A DNA stretch of 64,000 nucleotides from Glandiceps talaboti (GCF_964340395.1 NC_135571.1:9178953-9242952); one strand, 5' to 3'. Positions 1 through 12,165 are shown, counted from the first letter of the stretch. Numbers and translations: made by a program. The notes: generated by a model not told the origin, from the sequence alone.

Positions 1-1591
1 CATAAATGTTGGTAATTTGAATTTTGTTTGTAATATAAATATTTTGTTTATTTGTGATATGTCAATAAATAAACAACCTATGCTTGTTTTATTAATATTT
101 TATTACATTAATCCATATTTCGGTTATGTGTGTGATATTTGAATTTATGTATTTGCTACTATGATGTAGAAAATTTATTTTCCATTCAAATGATACCTTA
201 TTTTTAAAAAATAAGCAACTCTAAGTATTTTTATATCAGTTTGATTACACCACACTCACTCTCACATTATGTTAGTGAGGGGGCTGGTGGACAACACACA
301 ATCCCATGAGGCCATTGGTGGTGAAAGGGTTAAGTATAGCCACTGCCTAACAATTATACCAATATCTTATTAACTATAACAGCCATAACTTACTTGAAGA
401 CAAAATTTCTGTATAAACTGCATAGTGTGTTTTTGCTAAGGTCTGGGAACCCTGGTAACGGGTGTTAAAAGTTGCATACATTTCTATACCCTGAACTACA
501 TATTTTATGGAAACTCTGTAAAATACCTGAGGAGCTCATAAAGATTTTATGTATATGTACTGTCCTTCAAGTTAAACATACAATGGGAGTATACAAAGGG
601 CCTTATGGGTAATCTATACAAAGGGCATTGTGGGTAATCTACACAAATATAGGAAATTCAACCTGCCATGCACGGCATTATCACATGGGTCTTCTTTTCA
701 CCCTAACTTCTTTGTTTTTTGTACGAACTGTGTTTGAACACTTAAAGACTGCAAATTTATATTTTAAAAAACTTTGACATTAACCGTATTATTAGTGTTA
801 CAGGTAATAAGAACTATTGAAACAGAACTTAAACCTAAAGTTGACCATTTTCTGTTCTGGATGACTCTGTTACAGCTTTCAACACTGTAGCAAAAATACA
901 TATTTAAGTACTTGGCAATATTTCAGGTTACGCTCATAAACATACCAGGCTGAATTTCAATCATTACTAATAATGTCTCAATTTTACTAATAGATTATCA
1001 ATATTACTATTTGTACATACAGTGGTATGCCGACTACATTCCACAGTAGACTGACCTACATTAAATTGGATTATATTATTATTACTCATACAATATTCAT
1101 AACTAGTACATTATAAAGTAATATTTTTACAATATTATTACTATTTTATGGTCAATATTGAAGTACTAGTTTCCTGTTTTGAAGAAAAGTCAACACTTAG
1201 AAAGTGGATGTACGACAAAATTTGTCATGGGGTCTCAATAAGTCTCTACAATTTATATGTGTGTTACCCCTTTTGAAGTTTTGCTACAGCAGGAAGAGGA
1301 ATACATGAATCAGACAACTACCCTAGTGTTTGGCTATGGGGTAGCTAATGGGGGGAGGGGGAGGGGTATCTATAGGAGGGGGTGGCTATGAAATAAAACG
1401 ACTTTTCATATTGAGTGTTTCATTCTTTGAAGTGATAATTTACTGCATTTTTGTAACATGGATACTGAAAAGGAATTTTATACTTAACAATCCTGTAGTT
1501 TTATTGATATTTTTCGGTGGCAGACCAAAACAAGTTTTTATGTGTATAGGGAAGTTTTGATACTGCTAACTGTACACATGGTATATTATTT
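1..1591. other. TEAD intron downstream of exon 3b (no exon found)
   Basis: AT-rich DNA in the TEAD intron that runs off the left edge. I looked on the minus strand for the next TEAD exon (the DQ-AKDKA region) and did not find it. Bases about 428-480 resemble the short repeat seen at 17.2 kb. Nothing else is recognisable. Confidence 0.6.
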
Positions 1592-2490
1592 GTGGCAGAT
1601 TTACTACATTATCATGTGGCTGTCTTGAATAAAGGTACACATGATTTACTACATTATCATGTGGCTGTCTTGAATAAAGGTACACATGATTTACTACATT
1701 ATCATATGGTTGACTAGAACAAAGGTTCACATTGAACAATTTGTTGCAGGTTTTTTTTTATATTGTTTGTGGTTGACCAAAATAAGGGTACATTTTGAAC
1801 AAAGTGTTTCAACTTTATATTTTCAATGGATACATATTGCCCTATTTGTTGTAGCTTTATGTAGCTAGTCACAATAGAGTACATATTGAACAATTCATTA
1901 TAAATATATAATACTCATAATATAACAACCTTATGTGTGTGGTTGATCAAAACAGGCCAGTATTGACCAATTATTGCAGGTTTGAAATTTTCATGTCGCT
2001 AACAAATTGGAAGACACTGAATCATTTCATGAGTTTATAGAATTCAGAGTGGCTGAAAAATGGATATATATATATGTTAGTTGAACAATCCTGTCGCAAA
2101 TTTATTGTTTTTAATGTGGCTGACCCAAAATACGATACATATGAATCTATTTGTCACAAATTTATTGATTTTTCATGTGGCTGACTGAAAATACGATACA
2201 TATGAATCTATTTGTCACAAATTTTTTGATCTTTATGTGGCTGACCAAAAATATGATACATATTAATGTATTTGTCACAAAGATTCATTGATTTTTAATG
2301 TGGCTGACTGAAAATATGGTACATATGAATCTCCTTGTTGCAAATTTATTGATTTTTATGTGGCTGACCAAATATAGGGTACACATGAAATCTATTTGTT
2401 GCAAAGTTATTGATTTTTAATGTGGCTGATCAAAAATATGGGTACATATTGATCTATTTGTTGCAGGTTTATTGATTTTTTCAGTCCATC
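1592..2490. repeat. Degenerate tandem repeat (45-bp then about 60-bp units)
   Basis: A 45-bp unit (gatttactacattatcatg...) starts at 1598, 1643 and 1688. It grades into about ten diverged ~60-bp units built on tgtggctgaccaaaaata, tacatatgaatc and tttgtcacaaatttattg. The array begins immediately downstream of TEAD exon 3b. Confidence 0.85.
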
Positions 2491-2505
2491 AGGTAGTAAA
2501 CCTAC

Positions 2506-2568
2506 CTTAATCTTACCGGCTAAGTCACGTGTCTTACGTTTGGCCAAAACCTGAATATGGCTGGATAC
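2506..2568 (-). CDS. TEAD: TEAD alternative exon 3b (TEA domain recognition helix, version b)
   Basis: A second 63-nt, phase 0-0 exon with acceptor atgttactgcag|GTA and donor ATTAAG|GTAGGT. It encodes VSSHIQVLA then KRKTRDLAGKIK. It shares 14 of 21 residues with exon 3a, including all of the first nine; the seven differences lie in the last twelve positions. Six of the 14 shared codons use different synonymous codons, and overall nucleotide identity is about 40 of 63. The copy is therefore old and both versions look constrained. It has no stop or frameshift. The exon after it lies beyond the left edge. Confidence 0.88.
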
Positions 2569-2629
2569 CTGCAGTAACATAAGAAATTAAACTATGATAA
2601 CAGTGAAGTGTTAGGTGTAGCATGCCTAC
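2569..2629 (-). other. 61-bp intron between the two alternative TEAD exons
   Basis: This intron starts GTAGGC and ends TACTGCAG. A good branch-point-like motif (acctaac) sits only about 15-20 nt from the 5' splice site. Such a short spacing could sterically prevent splicing of 3a to 3b and so enforce a choice of one; that is inference. Confidence 0.6.
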
Positions 2630-2692
2630 CTTGCATTTTGACTGAATTTCACGTGCTTTTCTCCTGGCTAGAACCTGAATATGACTGGAGAC
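2630..2692 (-). CDS. TEAD: TEAD alternative exon 3a (TEA domain recognition helix, version a)
   Basis: A 63-nt, phase 0-0 exon with acceptor ttttaccacag|GTC and donor TGCAAG|GTAGGC. It encodes VSSHIQVLA then RRKAREIQSKCK, the third helix of the TEA domain that contacts the MCAT element. The C-terminal half (RRKAREIQ) matches the form found in vertebrate TEAD2/4-type paralogues as I recall them; a cysteine replaces the usual leucine in the SKLK motif. A second, similar exon of the same length lies 61 bp downstream, suggesting a mutually exclusive pair. Confidence 0.93.
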
Positions 2693-4395
2693 CTGTGGTA
2701 AAATTGACAAAATTATACAGCGTATATTATGGCCCAGGTATTCCCACCGACAGACACCAAAAAGACACATTTACCACATCAAGTTTTAGTTTGGGTTGTA
2801 AGTCATATTCACCACACCAGTTTTTTTTGGGTTTTTTTAATGGAATCCACAAAGTAAGACAAAGAAACTGTTAGCAGAAAGACAAAAAAACACCACAAAT
2901 ACAACCAACAAGTACATTCAATGAAATCGTGTCAAATGCTCCTCAAGGCTACCGTTACCGATAATACAAAAATGCTGAATTTTCCACCAGAAATTTCTGA
3001 AAAAATCCACAATCAACTTAGAAAATAAGTTTTCACCAAATTCACTTTAGATGGTCACATTTTGGTAATTTTGAGAAAAGTGCAAGTTCTTTATTTTCAT
3101 GTAAATAACAGAACCAGGTAGGGATTGCGGAGAATTGTTCAGGTATCTTAACACATTGTTGCCGTAAGTACAAATACACCAACCAACATAAATCATAAAC
3201 TACAATTAGTACGACAACACACTATACAGAGAGAATAGAACACAGCCATTTAGTCAAATTACGTTTTAGAAGGAAAAGAAAAATATCTACCAATAGTTGT
3301 TGACAAAACACTAAACAGACACGGACAAAGACTCCATTATGAAATACCATTCCAGTGTTCTCCCATGGATTTGATCCTAAAAGTGATTACGGAATGCTGT
3401 CCGAACTTTAATGTTCACTAGTTTTTGAAGGTGAAGGAGAGTGGCTCCTCTCGTAGATGGACCTTTTGTTGTACAGGTACAAAATTGAGCTAAAAATGGT
3501 GTCTGATGACACTTTTGACACCATTCTGACATAATGATTTGAATGAAGTGCTTAAAAATTACAAGAATGATCAACGCCCACCATTCCGTAGCTCTGGGAG
3601 AACAACGAATAAAAGTAAAGTATTTGGGAAGACAATAACTTTACCTTGTGCAACCTAAGTTGCTGAAATGTGAAAGTGCTTGGACATTCTGAAGCACAAT
3701 TCCAGCTTCACAAAAGTGATGAAATATATGTGTTTTCTTCACTCCTTCAGCACGAGGCACATGTCATGGTATTTAGACTTTTCTTTAAAATTGTGTAAAC
3801 AGGACTAATTTTTTTAACCAAAATTTTGACTTCAATGTATTCATGAAGATTGTCCCTATGGTTCCCGTCTAAAATAAAATCAAGATACACTAAAAAATCC
3901 AGAAAAACAAGAATTTTTGTTGAAATAATTTTAGTGGGAAAGTGACACAATTTTAGCATCAATTTACAAATAAGCTTCATGTCTATGGATCTGGTCCAAA
4001 ATAAAATCGAAACGTTTCAAAAAATTAAAATGCTTATAATTTTTTGAAACATTTCAATTTTTTTTTCGAATTTGTAAAATGATTTTGGTAGGATTTGATA
4101 GTTGTTCATATTTTGTTTCATAACTTAAATATTGACCCAAAATTTTGATGTCTGGCCATACGTGACCATTCTCACTATAACTACAGTCCAAAATGAAGTG
4201 ATAAAAATTTATGGAAATACAAGATTTATTAATAACACAAGTTTGGTCCGACAGTGCTTCATACTGAAGAGGTGAATGCACAACACATTTCATGCAACTT
4301 AGGACTTTCTGTTTGAAAGCACCAACTTGGCTAAAGCATGTGATTCAAGTACCTTTGCAGAGCCAATACAATCCTGATATGACTCTGTCAATTAC
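2693..4395. other. TEAD intron between exon 2 and exon 3a
   Basis: About 1.7 kb of intron. Bases about 3770-3965 and 4060-4250 carry two diverged copies of an AT-rich repeat (tctaaaataaaatc ... acaagaatttttgttgaaataatttt); a relative occurs near 53.75-53.93 kb in the parvin intron. No other structure is seen. Confidence 0.55.
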
Positions 4396-4460
4396 CTGTT
4401 TCCTTGTTCTTGTTTTGCCTGTACGTAGTTTTATGTATCTTGCTATCAATTCATTCCTAC
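4396..4460 (-). CDS. TEAD: TEAD, second coding exon (TEA domain helix 2)
   Basis: A 65-nt exon with acceptor ttcaacag|GT and donor AAACAG|GTAATT. After the split glycine codon it reads [16 protein letters not shown] followed by RTRKQ, essentially identical to all animal TEADs (helix 2 and the basic turn before helix 3). It enters in phase 1 and leaves in phase 0, which fits either of the two 63-nt exons downstream. Confidence 0.96.
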
Positions 4461-4904
4461 CTGTTGAAAAATTCAAACAAAAAACAATCAAATCAATTCA
4501 CCATATTGTAGTACCTTTGTCCAAAATTACAAAATAAATTAAAACATTCACCATTCCACCTAATCTATCTAATTAATTTATATAGTGCCAAATATCCACA
4601 GAAAAAAAATGTTCAGTGGCGCTTAGAGTTAGAAAGAAGATGAAAATACTCTCTGAAATATCTGAGTTGTTAAGCATCTTTTGAAAATTAATGGCAACAT
4701 GTCACAATATGCATACACATACTCATAACTGTGATTCAACATTGCCAAGGTGACACTCAAAATAAGGTACACTGCAAATTCTAAATGACCACCTTTTGTA
4801 ATCATAGATTTTGACAATTCCATGGTGTTATGTAACATTTCTATGAATTACTGTATCCATGTAAAACCCTCTTTATTCATCGTTATCAGTCGTACTTGAA
4901 AAGG

Positions 4905-5165
4905 GTTAAAACTGCACTAGCTATAACTGCAGCATAATTTTTTCGCTCCGACAAACAACAATATATTCATTGAAAATTGATAAAATATAATAATTAGATA
5001 TCGTACATGTTGAATTGAGGTCTATTTTTTATCAATATGTAGTACAGTAACAGGCTGAAATTGTGATCACGTTGAGGGCGCTGTTTTTAAGGTATGGACC
5101 AAAAATCAATTTGATTGCATTTATTGTACTGTATTATGTGTACAGTTATATGTTTACCTATACAT
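4905..5165. repeat. Dispersed repeat family P, copy 1
   Basis: About 250 bp that align with 43848-44110: shared caacaat...attgaaaattg, aataattaga, tagtacagta and accaaaaatcaatttgatt in the same order. It is an interspersed element of unknown class inside TEAD intron 1. Confidence 0.7.
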
Positions 5166-5358
5166 GATATCAATACTATTCAGGATGTACAATATTAAGA
5201 CTCAAATACTTTCTAACAGAGCAGTTACAAAAAAAATATCCCATTTGCAGCCAGGAGAGCTTTAAGCCCTTGCAGAAAAGACAAAAATTTCACGTAGATG
5301 AACATCAGCTTTGTACTATAAAGGGATAACTTTAGTTTTGTAACTGTACTTGCCATAC

Positions 5359-5727
5359 GGCCTAAACAAAATAATTGTTTGGTTCTAGTTACTCGACCCC
5401 CACCTAGTTTTTCCTTGCCGACCCTAAACTTTTTTTTACATATTCGAGAAAAAAAAATTATGAAGTCTCACAAGAAATGGTGAAAGCGCAAACTGACATC
5501 AACTTAAAAAGACAATATAAAACTGTTCTTCCAATCTGTAATGACTGTACATCTGATGGGAAACCAAGAACAACACAGAGACCATATGGAAAACAACGGA
5601 AAACATAGCTACCTGAACTAGACACTCACACATGAATTTTTTTTTAATGATTCATAATAAAATATCCTACCCCATCTATTCTAAAATTGAATGTAATCGG
5701 AACCACACAATTTTTTATTTGGCCTAA
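5359..5727. mobile_element. MITE-like element family Q, copy 1
   Basis: About 370 bp with imperfect terminal inverted repeats. The left end reads ggcctaaacaaaataattg and the right end, reverse-complemented, reads ttaggccaaataaaaaattg; both continue into tgg-ttc. A full second copy lies at 10335-10712 and a partial one at 19041-19255. No coding capacity, so non-autonomous. Confidence 0.75.
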
Positions 5728-5899
5728 TGGTTGTAATATGACACTAACTATGGCAGTTATATGCCACATGGATACAATGTAACAGTAACACTAAACCATT
5801 ATGTAACAATTTATGCATAATAGCCTGCCTAACTAGCTAACAGTTTGCTAGGACTCTCTAGGCTAATGTATATTTAGAGCACGGTATTTTGAAAGCAAT

Positions 5900-6420
5900 G
5901 TGAACTCAAGGCCAATGCCAGTAAAGGGGCAAGGTATGATAAAGACAATAAGATGAATGCAAGGAAAGAGGCAAGATATTATGAAGACAATGCCAACCCC
6001 AGGCCAATGCCGATAAACAGGCAAGGGTATTGTGAAATTGTGAAGGCAATGCCAAGTCAAGGCCTGTGCTCATAAAGAGGCAAGGTACTGCAAAGAAATT
6101 GCCAATTCAAGGCCAATGTCAGTACACAGGTAAGGTATTGCGAAGACAATACCAAATCAATGTCAAGATCACTACAGACTTGCCGTGTTGTGAAAGCAAT
6201 ACCAAATCAATGTCAAGATCACTACAGACTTGCTGTGTTGTGAAAGCAATACCAAATCAATGTCAAGATCACTACAGACTTGCTGTGTTGTGAAAGCAAT
6301 ACCAAATCAATGTCAAGATCACTACAGACTTGCCATGTTGTGAAAGCAATACCAAATCAATGTCAAGATCAGTACAGACTTGCTGTGTTGTGAAAGCAAT
6401 GTCAAATCAAGACCAATGCC
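5900..6420. repeat. Minisatellite, 50-bp unit
   Basis: The unit accaaatcaatgtcaagatc actacagacttgc(c/t)gtgttgtgaaagcaat repeats exactly every 50 bp at 6151, 6201, 6251, 6301 and 6351. More degenerate relatives (aaggcaatgccaa-type) extend left to about 5900. Confidence 0.9.
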
Positions 6421-8700
6421 AGTAATGAGACATGACATACGCCATACCGTACACAATAAATAAAATCATTGTGTATATTTCAGAGTTCATTACAGTGAGG
6501 CTTGAGTGTATATAAGTGATTGTCTACATAGTTGTGTGTGCAAGGCAAAGGGCACTTTATTACAAAGGCCTCAAGTACCTCTATGGTTGACTGCATAGTG
6601 CTTTGTAAAGGCATAACATGTATAGGAGGAAACCACACCTGTTTTTATACTATCAATACATGCTACAGTATTTCTAAGTAGCTGTATACTTGTGTATGCT
6701 TGGCAACACACAGTCTGGGTGTCTTTGTTTTTCACACCATCATGACACATTTAGATTTTGACAGGATGGCGTGGACACCAGGCCATCATTGACTAAGGGT
6801 TCGCATGTATTAAACTGTTCTACTACATACAGGTCATTCATGGATGCTTTTGTCTTCTATTAAAATGCAAATGCTAGTTTGGTTGTATAGTACCATGTAC
6901 ATTGTATTAGCTTGTTTACAGACATGATAGCAGGTAATACATAGGTAAAATCTAACACAGTTCAACAGGTTTTTTCACCAGGGTCTGCCTCCTAACCCCC
7001 CCCCCCCCCCCCCCTAAAAAAAAATGGTATAAAGTGTGAACTTTACACTGCCTCCCAACATCCAACTTGCCACCTCCAACCTCCCACCCCAGCAGTATCA
7101 TGTTTGCGAGGTTTTTCCTCTTCAATTACAGGCATCTCCAACTCTGAGCACAAGCACACAGTTCTAGATTTGCCATTCTACATACCTAGTCTGGACGCTA
7201 ACATGGTATCTAATCATCTCTAACCCAGTAAAGAAAGATCTTAAGATTCTATGAAAGATAGCACTACTACATACCCTACACTAGTACAGAATGAAAAGTA
7301 TGTACAAGTGCTAAGTCAGGCTAATGCATGAATCTAGTGTACATTAATCTTTTCAAAAATCCCTTTGTTACAATACACAAGATCTGTACACAACAGTTTA
7401 TCATGACTATATTTGACATCAAGACCTTGCATTTTACAAGCAAAGAAATCCTGTTGACTACACATTTGTAATAAAATTTTCAGTTAATGGAACCCCTAGT
7501 GAGTTAGCTACAGCACATGGACGCAATCTCCTGACAAAAGTCCATGCAATATACATCTATAAATGTTGCAAAGGAAGCTAATCTCTCCAGAGGGGAAATA
7601 TGGAACAAAACTCTGCAGTGACATTCCCTGCTGAGTTTACAAAGAAGGAAAGAAGAAATCCTACTGTTACCTAGAAGCCGCCAGGAATGATAAATTATAT
7701 ACACAGCCTTTGTGCTATATGATACACAACCCTGTATGCATATCATGCAATTAGATATATGTGTGCAGGTATCACAAAGTGTCTTGCTGTGTATAAATAG
7801 AACCTAACTTGCAGATTGCCATGGCAATGGCTAAGCTATTGCCATGGCAACTAGTCTACTCTGATTGAATCAAAAAACGGAAATTGTGATAAGTTGAGCT
7901 GAAACAATAACTGTCAGTTTTTGCTTTGGACTCTTGTAATCAACCAAAAACAGATGCAAGAATTATTTAGCCTTACAATATAGTTAGGATTGTTAGCAGG
8001 AAATCATCGCTTGGATTTTTTTATTAAATATGTGTCACACATAGTGTATGTTGAAGTAGTGTGATAGCTGATTGCATAGTTGTTACATAGAGACTTTGTA
8101 ACCTGTTGCACCTATCTCCCTGAAATTAGCACAGTTGATAGACTGTTGCCAAGGCAACCTCTCTGACCCTCACACTCCATGAACAAGTATAGTTGTGTTA
8201 TTTATGCAAACGATCTCGGCCTCTAAAACGGCCAGTACAGTTGCAGTGTGCTGTCCCACTATAAAGAAAGCATGGTGCTTACAAGTTGCATCCTTCTTAC
8301 CATTTATACGGCCATTATCTCCTATGCTTCAAAAGTGTTCTACCATGACAATTTTACTATAATATGTTCACATCAAGAGAAATAGGTGATCCTAATATCC
8401 ATGTCTACACTATGTGTTCAATATGAATATGATCAGTGTATGTTTCAATGTTGAAGACAAACATATCATAGGTTGATCATTATGCAAATAATTATGTAAA
8501 CAATTTTGCAAATTATTCACCACCTTGTAATCTATTCTGGGAGAACACTACATTTGGCGACTTCTAGCCACTAAAACCAGCCTAGAAACTCTTCTAAAAT
8601 AATCACTTTGAAAGTCTCTGCTAAAACCAGTTTAGTTGATCACCTGTTGCCTATGCAACCAGTCTGATCATTTGCCATGATGCAAAGCATATCTCAGCTC
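6421..8700. other. TEAD intron 1 segment with X-box-like palindromes
   Basis: Mostly featureless. It includes a poly-C run at about 6996-7014. Four palindromes of the form (g/a)ttgcc-n4-ggcaa(c/t) or close to it occur at 7815-7828, 7838-7851, 8145-8158 and 8646-8659; see the separate regulatory entry. Confidence 0.5.
7815..8659. promoter_or_regulatory. Cluster of four RFX X-box-like sites
   Basis: attgccatggcaat (7815), attgccatggcaac (7838), gttgccaaggcaac (8145) and gttgcctatgcaac (8646) all match the palindromic X-box recognised by RFX transcription factors. Four in 845 bp of TEAD intron 1 may be an intronic enhancer, but such palindromes can also be carried by repeats. Confidence 0.35.
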
Positions 8701-8732
8701 CCAGAATGAAAAGGCGAGAGAGAGAAATAAGC

Positions 8733-8811
8733 CACCACCACCACCCCCCGCCACCACCACCCCCCACTACCACCACCCCCCACTACCACCACCACCAGCA
8801 GCAGCCCTACA
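8733..8811. repeat. (CCA)n / CCACCACCCCC low-complexity tract
   Basis: An interrupted CCA trinucleotide run with C-rich interruptions. Confidence 0.9.
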
Positions 8812-9075
8812 CCAATGAGATGCCACAGACACACAGCTATGTAGTATCTCACAAGAACACCTAATCTTTCTCACACGGACCCACACAAAACAATGGTGTC
8901 TTTAATCAGATGGCATACTGAACTCTACATCTCTTCCAACAACCAGCACAGATGATAACCTGTTGATACATGCAACAAGCTAATCTTCAACACAATCAGT
9001 TTTAGCTGCAGTGTATAGTACACAAAAGTCTGTGTTTGTCTCTCTTTCTGTGTCTGTGGTTGTGTCTCTCATAGT

Positions 9076-9267
9076 GTGTATATGTGTGTGTGTATGTGTG
9101 TATGTATGTATGTATGTATGTATGTATGTATGTATGTATGTATGTATGTATATGTATGTATATGTATGTATATGTATGTTTGCATGTATGTATGTATGTA
9201 TGTATGTATGTATGTATGTATGTATGTATGTATGTATGTATGTATGCATGCATGCATGCATCCTCCC

Positions 9268-9316
<49 letters not shown>
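9076..9316. repeat. Compound microsatellite (TATG)n-(CTGT)n
   Basis: TATG repeats from about 9098 to 9250, with TATATG interruptions, then CTGT repeats at about 9268-9316. All open frames here are artefacts of the repeat. Confidence 0.97.
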
Positions 9317-9817
9317 TAAGAACTCCTACAATATATGTCAACACCCTTTGGATATTAACTCCATTATCAATCTTCTTTTTACTATTTTTTATTCTCCAGG
9401 TACTAGGTGTTACCTAGACACCAGGGAGTATAAAAAGTATGATTTATTATGGCATAATAAAATATTTATCTATGGTATATAGAATTTTAATTGTGTCATA
9501 GAATCACATTAACTGGATAACAAAGAAGACAGAGCTGGCTGATTATGACCACAGATAGAAGAATTAATAATAGATGATTTCAGATTTATATCTAAGGAAG
9601 TTATAACAATAACCAGCCTCAGGTTACGTATATATGTATAGATGGCTCATTTTTTATGATGTGATGAACAAATACACTATTATTAATGTCTGGATAAACC
9701 ACCTTACAGGGGTTGTACTTTTATGTGCTAGCTACAACCACACAGGTCCTAATGCATATTTTAGATACACATGCATTGTCAGTTTGAAGGCACATGTACT
9801 AAATCTGAACAAAATAG

Positions 9818-10090
9818 GGAACTTGTAATACAGACTGAGCATGCTCAGATGCAAAGGACTGTGGGATTATCTGTAGTTATAATCTGGAGCTAATGAGTTA
9901 TAAATGTTTAAAATCTTAGTTATTGTATGTACAATAACAAAGTTTTTACACATTGTTTAGCTTTTTGCAATGTATTGAGTTACAAACAATTACTTGGTCA
10001 AAGTTGTCTCACATTGATTTTTCAAGTAGGAAGCCATGATAAAAATCCAAAATAAATACCAAATCCTCATCCATATGACCACGTTAACAA
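9818..10090. repeat. Repeat families W (fragment) and R (copy 1)
   Basis: 9818-9895 (gactgagcatgctcagatgc, gggattatctgtagtta) matches, in inverse orientation, the element near 42.64-42.70 kb. 9895-10088 matches the foldback family R at 40.33-40.64 and 46.03-46.37 kb (shared gtatgtacaataa, ctttttgcaatgta, gagttacaaac and catccatatg-ccac). Confidence 0.65.
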
Positions 10091-10334
10091 TTCTTACATG
10101 TATCTAATGCTGTGTTATCTTGATATTTAGGTTTGTGAGCAGAACTACAGGTGAACACCAGTTCTTGTATACAGAAACAGGGCTTGAAGGAAATATGGTG
10201 AAAGAATTGATTTGGAACATTTTGACTATTTTGAGCACCACAAAACCAGTGATGTAAAATGACCAGGGTATATAAATTATAATCCATATTTTCTGTTCAA
10301 AGACAACTTGGCTTGAGTACGGTATATATCTAAT

Positions 10335-10712
10335 TAGACCTAAAAGAGAATTATTTGGTGCTGGTTATCCGACCCCACTTAGTTTTTTACTGCCTACCTA
10401 CCCTCAACTTTCCTTAACATATTCAAGAGAAAAATAATAAAATTGCAAAAATTGTGAAGTCTCATGAGAAATAGTTGATGCGGAAACTGACATCAACTTA
10501 TAAAGACAAAATAAAACTGTTCTTCCAATATGTAATGGCTGTACATCAAATAGGAAAAAATAAATAACACAGATCATTTGGAAAACAATGGAAAACCTGA
10601 AACAGACACTCACACAGAAAAAAAATATACGATAAAATAAAGAATCTACCTACCCCACCTATTCTAAAATTGAGCGTAATCGAAACCACACAATTTTTTT
10701 TTATTAGACCTT
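10335..10712. mobile_element. MITE-like element family Q, copy 2
   Basis: A near full-length copy of the element at 5359-5727, about 378 bp, same orientation. Terminal inverted repeats are tagaccta ... taga-cc. Internal motifs aaactgacatcaactta and aaaactgttcttccaat are shared. Confidence 0.75.
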
Positions 10713-11310
10713 ACCAATATATGACAATAATAAATAATGGATTATAAAACTCCATATTTTCCTTAAGAACGCAATTATGAAAAGAACTAAGTACATTGAT
10801 GCATTAACAATATTTAGAAAGATTACGATGACAATCCGTCAAACCATAGAGGTAATATTATCATCTCTATTATAGTTGTGATCAATAATACATCACATAT
10901 TAGTGACTTTAGTGTCATTTACTCAAATATTAATGAATAAACTTGTTGAATTTGACAGTGCTTACCAAAATACAAATCCTATAATAAGTTCTACATTATC
11001 TACATGTATTGACATTGCGGCTTATTATATTCAGTCAGTCATTCATTCAAATTTTAATGATTTAACATGTTAGAATTGTCGGTACTTATAAATATGAATA
11101 ATGACAATATACAATGACCTGTTTAGTTTCATTTAAATACAATGTTGTATCTAGATGTCAATGAATAGTAAATGTACGGTTAAAATTGATGTCATTCATC
11201 ACACATCACACCCCAACCCTTCCAACAAATATATATACCTCTCCACATGAATGTGTATATATTATGTAAGAACAAATGTACACACATACACAAACACATG
11301 CCTACATATG

Positions 11311-11311
<1 letters not shown>
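10713..11311. other. AT-rich TEAD intron 1 DNA
   Basis: About 600 bp with no gene, repeat or motif that I can support. Confidence 0.5.
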
Positions 11312-11341
<30 letters not shown>

Positions 11342-11371
11342 CGCACACACACACACACACACACATATACA

Positions 11372-11402
<31 letters not shown>

Positions 11403-11540
11403 CATACATACATACATACATACATACATACATACATACATACATACATACATACATACATACATACATACATACATACATACATACATACATACATACA
11501 TACATACATACATACATACATACATACATACATACATACA
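11312..11540. repeat. Microsatellite (CATA)n, about 230 bp
   Basis: An almost uninterrupted CATA/TACA tetranucleotide array with a short (CA)n interruption near 11343-11364. Confidence 0.98.
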
Positions 11541-11714
11541 TGTACGCATATATACACAATTTAGTTTCATCCCACCCAACCCTCACCCCTCCCTTTGACC
11601 AGGAATCAACCCTACCCACAACCCATCTAGTTCCTATACCTGTTTGCATCTAGGAAGTCGACAGGTATAGAATGTAGATTACCACAACCTAAACCTGTCA
11701 TGAACAGTGTGATA

Positions 11715-12165
11715 ATGATAGCCAAATTTTGTTGTTCTGGGTCAAAATGATAAAACTGTCATTTCTTGTGAGTCACCACATAGTAAGAGATAGGGGAACA
11801 CTAAATTTTGGGGCGTCACTAGAAATTGTGTGTGTCAGTGGTATGTCAAATTGGCTTAGAGGGCATACTGGTCACCACATAGTAAGAGATAGGGGAACAC
11901 CAAATTTTGTGCGTCACTAGAAATTGTGTGTGTCAGTGTTATGTCAAATTGGCTTAGAGGGCATACTGGTCACCACATAGTAAGAGACAGGGAAACACCA
12001 AGTGTCGGTGCATCACTAGAAATTGTGTGTGTCAGTGGCATGTCAAATTGGCTTAGAGGGCATACTGGTCACCACATAGTAAGAGACAGGGAAACACCAA
12101 GTGTCGGTGCATCACTAGAAATTGTGTGCGTCAGTGGCATGCCAAATTGGCTTAGAGGGCACTGT
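11715..12165 (-). mobile_element. Repeat family A, copy with four internal ~99-bp units
   Basis: Four direct units start with gtcaccacatagtaagaga at 11772, 11871, 11969 and 12068 and end in attggcttagagggca. The left end (gatagccaaattttgttg) corresponds to the terminal segment that closes the other copies at 21.6, 30.9 and 50.4 kb, which lie in the opposite orientation. Confidence 0.8.

Noticed and set aside
1-2500. Search for the next TEAD exon downstream of 3b, or a third helix-3 copy
   Set aside because: No minus-strand segment in this range matches the DQ-AKDKA region or a further VSSHIQ exon.
2534-2770. A continuous minus-strand ORF running through TEAD exon 3a
   Set aside because: Only the central 63 nt are TEAD-like and they are bounded by clear splice sites; the flanks are intron read-through.
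9076-9482. Several overlapping ORFs on both strands (also at 11.25-11.65, 24.85-25.2, 32.2-32.7 and 54.76-55.1 kb)
   Set aside because: They are translations of tetra- and dinucleotide microsatellites.
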